A stretch of DNA of 64,000 bases from Myxococcus sp046520405 (lineage in GTDB: Bacteria; Myxococcota; Myxococcia; Myxococcales; Myxococcaceae), in assembly GCA_046520405.1 (NCBI GenBank), contig JBKGHI010000012.1:1-64000 (forward strand). The letters run 5' to 3'. A model generated the notes under the pieces. It was not told the origin of the DNA. It saw only the letters and a list, made by a program, of their open reading frames with translations, and ran no database searches. Positions within the stretch are counted from its first letter, which is position 1; each line of letters begins with the position of its first letter. Made by a program: the position numbers and the translations under genes. Shown here piece after piece: positions 60,206-64,000 of this stretch.

Positions 60206-60260
60206 GGCCACTGCACCGATTTTGCACTGGCCGCGGGCCTCACCAGAGGAGGCGGTTCTC

Positions 60261-61328
60261 ATGCGTTGGATGCGCACCTTGACATTGGGCGTCATGGCGA
60301 TTCTGGGCGGCTGTACCGAGAGCAAGGTCGAGAACGAGCAGGACATCGTCCTGAGTGGGCGGCTCGTTGACGAGGCGGGCGCGCCGCTCCCGGAGGCGCT
60401 GGTGAAGCTCTACCGCAGCGAGAACTCCTCCTGTGCGTTCGCGGCCTTCACGGCGAGTTGGCAGACGGTGAAGACCCGCGCGGACGGCACCTTCGCGCTC
60501 GACCTGCTGGGGGCGGACACCCGCAGCGGGAGCATCGCGCGCTGCTTCATCGCCCGTTCGCCCGCGCAGGCCGAGGGACGGAGCCTCTCGGCGTACTTCC
60601 TCATCCAGCAGTCGGAGGTGGCGCTCCCCACTTTCCAGGAGTGGACCGGCGCGCCGACGGCCGCCGCGGAGGGGCAGGGCGTGAGCGTGGGCTTCCGGCC
60701 TCTGTCCGCCACTCACGGCGCCGGGAACGACGCGCACGTGCTGTCCGTCGGCCCTTCCAGCGTCATGCGGGTCTGGCAGGTGCGCGCCGCCTCCTCGCCG
60801 GTCCACCTGAGCGACTACGTCCTCGAGGACGCGGAGGGGCTCAAGGCCTCCCTCGGCGTCGAGCGTTCGGTCGAGGCGGGGGGCGTGACGGTTGGCCTCG
60901 CCTACTCCAGCGATGATGTGGCGCTGCCCCGCCGCGCGCTCGTTCCGGAAAGCCGTGGCGCCGCGTGCACCTACCTGAACGCCGAGCCGCCTTGCCGCAT
61001 CACCAACGGGGACCTCGGCGGGCTCGTGCTCTTCGAGAACGGTGTCCGGGAGGTCGCCGTACAACTGTCGCGCCCCGTGGTGCCTCGCAAGGCCGTGCTG
61101 CGCAACCTCGAGGTCTCAGGCACCGTGAGCGAGCTGGTGCTGGAGGGGAGCGCGGACGGCACCCAGTGGCTGCCTCTCGCCAACCTGCTGGATGGCAGTG
61201 GCGTGCGGCCCTTCCTGGAGCTGGACCTGCCGGGCACGACTCCGGTGTCGCAGGTCCGTGTGCGGGCCACCCCGCAGGGGACGACAGGGGAGCTGCGCTC
61301 GCTGGGGCAGCTCTCCCTCTTCGAGTAA
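60261..61328 (+). CDS. Lipoprotein with carboxypeptidase-regulatory domain
   Basis: AGAGGAGG lies before the ATG. The 355-residue protein has a lipobox (LGVMAILGGCTES) and starts the mature part with a regulatory-type beta sandwich (IVLSGRLVDEAGAPLPEALV; RADGTFALDLLG). The C-terminal half looks like a discoidin-type beta domain (VLRNLEVSGTVSELVLEGSA; WLPLANLLDG). No enzymatic motif. It is bounded by a strong terminator at 61330-61365. Confidence 0.72.
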   Translation: MRWMRTLTLGVMAILGGCTESKVENEQDIVLSGRLVDEAGAPLPEALVKLYRSENSSCAFAAFTASWQTVKTRADGTFALDLLGADTRSGSIARCFIARSPAQAEGRSLSAYFLIQQSEVALPTFQEWTGAPTAAAEGQGVSVGFRPLSATHGAGNDAHVLSVGPSSVMRVWQVRAASSPVHLSDYVLEDAEGLKASLGVERSVEAGGVTVGLAYSSDDVALPRRALVPESRGAACTYLNAEPPCRITNGDLGGLVLFENGVREVAVQLSRPVVPRKAVLRNLEVSGTVSELVLEGSADGTQWLPLANLLDGSGVRPFLELDLPGTTPVSQVRVRATPQGTTGELRSLGQLSLFE

Positions 61329-61329
61329 C

Positions 61330-61365
61330 GATGGGCCCGCGGGCGCCAGGCCCGCGTCGCCCATC
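61330..61365. terminator. Two-tier hairpin terminator
   Basis: An outer 7-bp stem (GATGGGC / GCCCATC) encloses an inner 6-bp stem (GCGGGC / GCCCGC) with a GCCAG loop. It directly follows the stop at 61328 and serves both convergent genes. Confidence 0.6.
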
Positions 61366-61409
61366 CCGACGGAAGGCGGGATGGCCACCAGGGTGGGGCA
61401 GGCTCGCGC

Positions 61410-61850
61410 TCAGGGGTCGGGCGGGAACGGCGTCTGGCCGGCCTCAATCCGCGGCTCGCTGTCGCCCCTGCCGCGCCGGGGATTGGGACGTCGCGTCACG
61501 ACGGGCGGGCTACCCCCGAGCCACTCCCACTTCTCGCCGTCCCACAGTTGCTCGCGCCAGCCGAGGAGCGCCGCGGCCTCACGCGCCCTGTCTCCGTGTG
61601 GCCTGAGGGACCAGCCCACCCGCGACTGCTTGCACTCACCGCTCTTGAACCGCAGGAGCCGGTACTCTCCTTGGGCCTCCTCGTGGTCCGCGTCCCAGAG
61701 CGCCTGCTGCCGACTCCCGGCGCCCTGATAGTCCACTCCATTCCACTCACACCAGGCGACCACGTCCTTGAGCCGGACGAGCTTCGCACTTCTCGACAAC
61801 GAGAGTTCCGTCACGGCTGCCACGAGGAGGGCAGGGGTGATGACACGCAT
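61410..61850 (-). CDS. Exported hypothetical protein
   Basis: The ATG at 61850 gives 146 residues with a short hydrophobic start (VITPALLVAAVTELSLS) and Trp/Arg-rich body (WCEWNGVDYQGAGSRQQALW; LGWREQLWDGEKWEWLGG). It has a C-terminal Pro/Arg tail. No family recognised. Confidence 0.5.
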   Translation of the reverse strand: MRVITPALLVAAVTELSLSRSAKLVRLKDVVAWCEWNGVDYQGAGSRQQALWDADHEEAQGEYRLLRFKSGECKQSRVGWSLRPHGDRAREAAALLGWREQLWDGEKWEWLGGSPPVVTRRPNPRRGRGDSEPRIEAGQTPFPPDP

Positions 61851-62158
61851 GGAAGGCGCCCCAGTGCAGGTCAGCGAATGCAACCAACCTACTGCGTGAC
61901 TTCCAGGCGAAGAGCCATGGGGTCTCCATGGCTTTGTCATGGTTTTGTCATGGGGCGCGGACGTCCCGGTGTGAACGATGGCGCGCCGGGCACTCCGATT
62001 GAATTCCTGCTCGAACGATAGGGGACCTGCTTCGCCAGCACCCTTCCGGCCGCCGTGACTTCGCAGCAGCGGCTCTCTGCGTGAGGTGTTCGGCTTCAAG
62101 GGTCACGGTCTACACTGGGCCGGAACGAACCTCCGCCCCCAGTTCCTTGGGACACCTC
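61851..62158. other. Intergenic region with CATGG repeats
   Basis: 308 bp separate two divergent genes. AGCCATGG-N5-CCATGGCT (61913-61933) is a perfect dyad, followed by two direct copies of TTTGTCATGG (61933-61942 and 61944-61953), 11 bp apart. The repeats lie 63 bp before the hypothetical gene at 61850 and 206 bp before the S9 peptidase, and are probably a regulator site. No small gene is evident. Confidence 0.4.
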
Positions 62159-64000
62159 ATGACTGCTGGGCCCATCCTTTCACGAGCCCTCGTCGCCGTC
62201 GTTTTCCTTCCCTCGTTGGCGTTGGCCATCCCGCGCCCCGGGACGCCCCGGCCACCAGGGATGTCGACGCGCTACACCGTCGAGCAGTTCATGGAGACGA
62301 CCTCCGTGCTCGGCGCGTCCTTCTCCTCGGACGAGCAACGGGTGCTGTACTCGTCGAACGAGACCGGCGTCTTCAACGTCTTCTCCGTGCCGGTGACGGG
62401 CGGCAAGCCCACGCAAATCACCCGCTCCCTCCAGGACGCGTCCATCGCCGTCGGCTACTTCCCGACCGATGACCGCGTCCTCTTCACGCGAGACTCGGGA
62501 GGCAACGAGCTCTCCCACCTGTACGTGCGCACGCCAGACGGACGGGAGCAGGACCTCACGCCGGGCGACGGCCATCGCGCGTCCTTCTTCGGCTGGAGCC
62601 AGGATGGCACCGCTTTCTACGTCCTCTCCAACGAGCGCGACGCACGCGCCCAGGACCTCTACCGCTACGATGCGAAGACCTATGCCCGCACCCTGCTCTA
62701 CGAGGGCGATGGCGAGCATGCGCCCGGCGCCATCTCTCCAGACGAAAAGTGGCTGGCGCTGGAGAAGTCACGGACGCTGTCCGACAGCGACGTGTACCTC
62801 CACGAGCTCGCCACCCGGCAGCGCCAGCACCTCACCGCGCATACGGGCACAGCCCATTGGAAGGCGGCCGCCTTCGACCCGGCGTCCTCCGCGTTGTACC
62901 TGCTCACCAACGAAGGCTCCGAGTTCATCCGCGTGGAGCGCCACGTGCTCGCCACCGGAAAGCGAGAGCAGGTGGAGAAGCTGAACTGGGACGTGCTCTC
63001 CACGGCGTTCTCGCGGCGTGGCACCTGGCGTATCACCCGCGTCAACGAAGACGGCCGCACCACGCTCAGGGTTCACGACGTGAAGTCAGGTAGACGCGTG
63101 TCCTTGCCAGGGATTCCGGAGGGAACCCTCTCCAACGTGACGCTGTCCCGCGGCGAGAAGCGGATGGCCTTCCACGTCGACGGGGACCGCGCGCCCGGCA
63201 ACCTGTATGTCTACGACTTCGAAACGAAGAAGGTCACCCGGCTGACGAACACGCTGGGGCGGGCGGTGGATTCCCAGGTCCTGGTGGAGTCGGAGCGGGT
63301 GCGCTTCAAGTCCTTCGACGGGCTGGAGATTCCCGCGCTTCTCTACAAGCCACACCAGGCCACCGCGAAGCATCGCGCCCCCGCCATCGTCTTCGTCCAT
63401 GGTGGCCCGGGAGGACAGTCCGCCAAGGGCTACAGCAGCTTCTTTCAGTCCCTCGTCCACCACGGCTACGTGGTGCTCGCCGTCAACAACCGGGGCAGCG
63501 AGGGCTACGGCAAGTCGTTCTTCGCGGCGGATGACCAGCAACACGGCAAGGCGCCGCTCCAGGACTGCGTCGAAGCGAAGAAGTACCTGGCTGGCTTGCC
63601 CTACGTGGATGGCGCTCACGTGGGCATCCTGGGCCCCAGCTACGGCGGATACATGGTTCTCGCCGCGCTGACGTTCCACCCCGACGTCTTCGCCGTGGGC
63701 GTGGACGCGTTTGGCATCTCAGACTGGCTGAGCGCCCTGAAAGAGCTGCCGCCCCACAAGGACGCCCTGCGCGAGGCGCTCTACCAGGAGTTGGGCAATC
63801 CCCAGACGCAGGAGGCGATGCTTCGAGAAATCTCCCCACTGTTCCACGCGGAGAAGATTCGCAAGCCCCTGCTCGTCATCCAGGGCGCCAACGATCCGCG
63901 CGTTCCCAAGGCCAGGACGGATGCGCTCGTCGAGGCCGTCCGGAAGAACGGAGTGCTTATTGACTACTTCGTTCTCCCCAACGATGGCCATGGCTTCAGC
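62159..64000 (+). CDS. S9-family (prolyl oligopeptidase) peptidase, 3' end outside the window
   Basis: The ATG at 62159 gives an open frame of 614 codons that runs off the end. A signal peptide (ILSRALVAVVFLPSLALAIP) precedes a beta-propeller domain (SQDGTAFYVLSNERDARAQD, then GAISPDEKWLALEKS) and the alpha/beta hydrolase domain with the catalytic triad: Ser494 in GPSYGGY, Asp579 in GANDPRVP, and His611 in DGHGFS at the very end. S9 peptidases cleave short peptides after Pro or basic residues; export places it in the periplasm or outside. About 25-40 residues are missing at the C-terminus. Confidence 0.88.
   Translation, partial: MTAGPILSRALVAVVFLPSLALAIPRPGTPRPPGMSTRYTVEQFMETTSVLGASFSSDEQRVLYSSNETGVFNVFSVPVTGGKPTQITRSLQDASIAVGYFPTDDRVLFTRDSGGNELSHLYVRTPDGREQDLTPGDGHRASFFGWSQDGTAFYVLSNERDARAQDLYRYDAKTYARTLLYEGDGEHAPGAISPDEKWLALEKSRTLSDSDVYLHELATRQRQHLTAHTGTAHWKAAAFDPASSALYLLTNEGSEFIRVERHVLATGKREQVEKLNWDVLSTAFSRRGTWRITRVNEDGRTTLRVHDVKSGRRVSLPGIPEGTLSNVTLSRGEKRMAFHVDGDRAPGNLYVYDFETKKVTRLTNTLGRAVDSQVLVESERVRFKSFDGLEIPALLYKPHQATAKHRAPAIVFVHGGPGGQSAKGYSSFFQSLVHHGYVVLAVNNRGSEGYGKSFFAADDQQHGKAPLQDCVEAKKYLAGLPYVDGAHVGILGPSYGGYMVLAALTFHPDVFAVGVDAFGISDWLSALKELPPHKDALREALYQELGNPQTQEAMLREISPLFHAEKIRKPLLVIQGANDPRVPKARTDALVEAVRKNGVLIDYFVLPNDGHGFS

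Noticed and set aside
1..64000. tRNA, rRNA, insertion sequences and prophage
   Set aside because: No CCA-ended cloverleaf, rRNA core text, transposase motifs or terminal inverted repeats with target duplications were seen.

Overview
The window reads as chromosomal DNA of a myxobacterium, most likely Myxococcaceae (Myxococcus, Corallococcus or Pyxidicoccus). It is about 70% G+C with strong G/C third-position bias. It is rich in small lipoproteins of unknown function, has a MYXO-CTERM-like sorting tail (CDS 51205-52263), a PilZ protein with a degenerate second half, secreted lytic enzymes and many one-component regulators. I see no rRNA, tRNA, CRISPR array, insertion sequence or prophage.

Layout. 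1-9.7 kb: tail of a YdjM-like membrane hydrolase, a secreted pectin-acetylesterase-like hydrolase, a PAS-GAF histidine kinase, a UvrD/HelD-type helicase broken by a frameshift, a spermidine-synthase-like enzyme, a divergent LysR/acetyltransferase pair with a clear LysR box, and a Kbp-like BON-LysM protein. 10-18 kb: a frameshifted M16 peptidase lipoprotein, a YpfJ-type zinc peptidase, a solute-binding lipoprotein coupled to a CDF metal exporter, and an RsbR-like STAS protein followed by a V4R/HNOB-like sensor. 18-30.7 kb: acetamidase/formamidase, glutathione transferase, a large carboxypeptidase-regulatory repeat protein, an MDR oxidoreductase divergent from an HxlR regulator, an SDR protein, a PPP phosphatase, then an alpha-lytic-type protease with a ricin-B domain divergent from a GH5 glycosidase, which fits a predatory secretome.

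31-39 kb is the most interesting part. Two HExxH enzymes with C-terminal PqqD-like (RiPP recognition) domains, a 50-residue peptide gene and an FAD oxidoreductase form one operon. The first three genes overlap by 4 bp each (GTGA, ATGA). This looks like a compact ribosomal-peptide (RiPP) pathway of the HExxH peptide-hydroxylase kind, with no radical SAM enzyme, transporter or dedicated protease nearby. It converges on a four-gene lipid operon (desaturase, FA-hydroxylase-like protein, alpha/beta hydrolase, thioesterase), whose link to the peptide is unproven.

39-51 kb: secreted proteins and lipoproteins, a decayed gene, a PilZ protein, an Imm-5-like protein, and a tetra-CxxCH cytochrome-like lipoprotein paired with a DUF4397 lipoprotein. 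52-56.4 kb is a decay zone: remnants of a PadR/ADOP permease pair, a secreted protein with an in-frame amber codon, a frameshifted gene, and a GlxA regulator/metallo-hydrolase pair that lost both 5' ends at one junction. 56.5-64 kb: a TPR/HExxH lipoprotein, a membrane-ferritin-like fusion, a frameshifted glutathione transferase, a lipoprotein, and an S9 peptidase that runs off the end.

Several otherwise intact genes carry one small indel in a GC-rich run, so consensus errors must be excluded before calling them pseudogenes.
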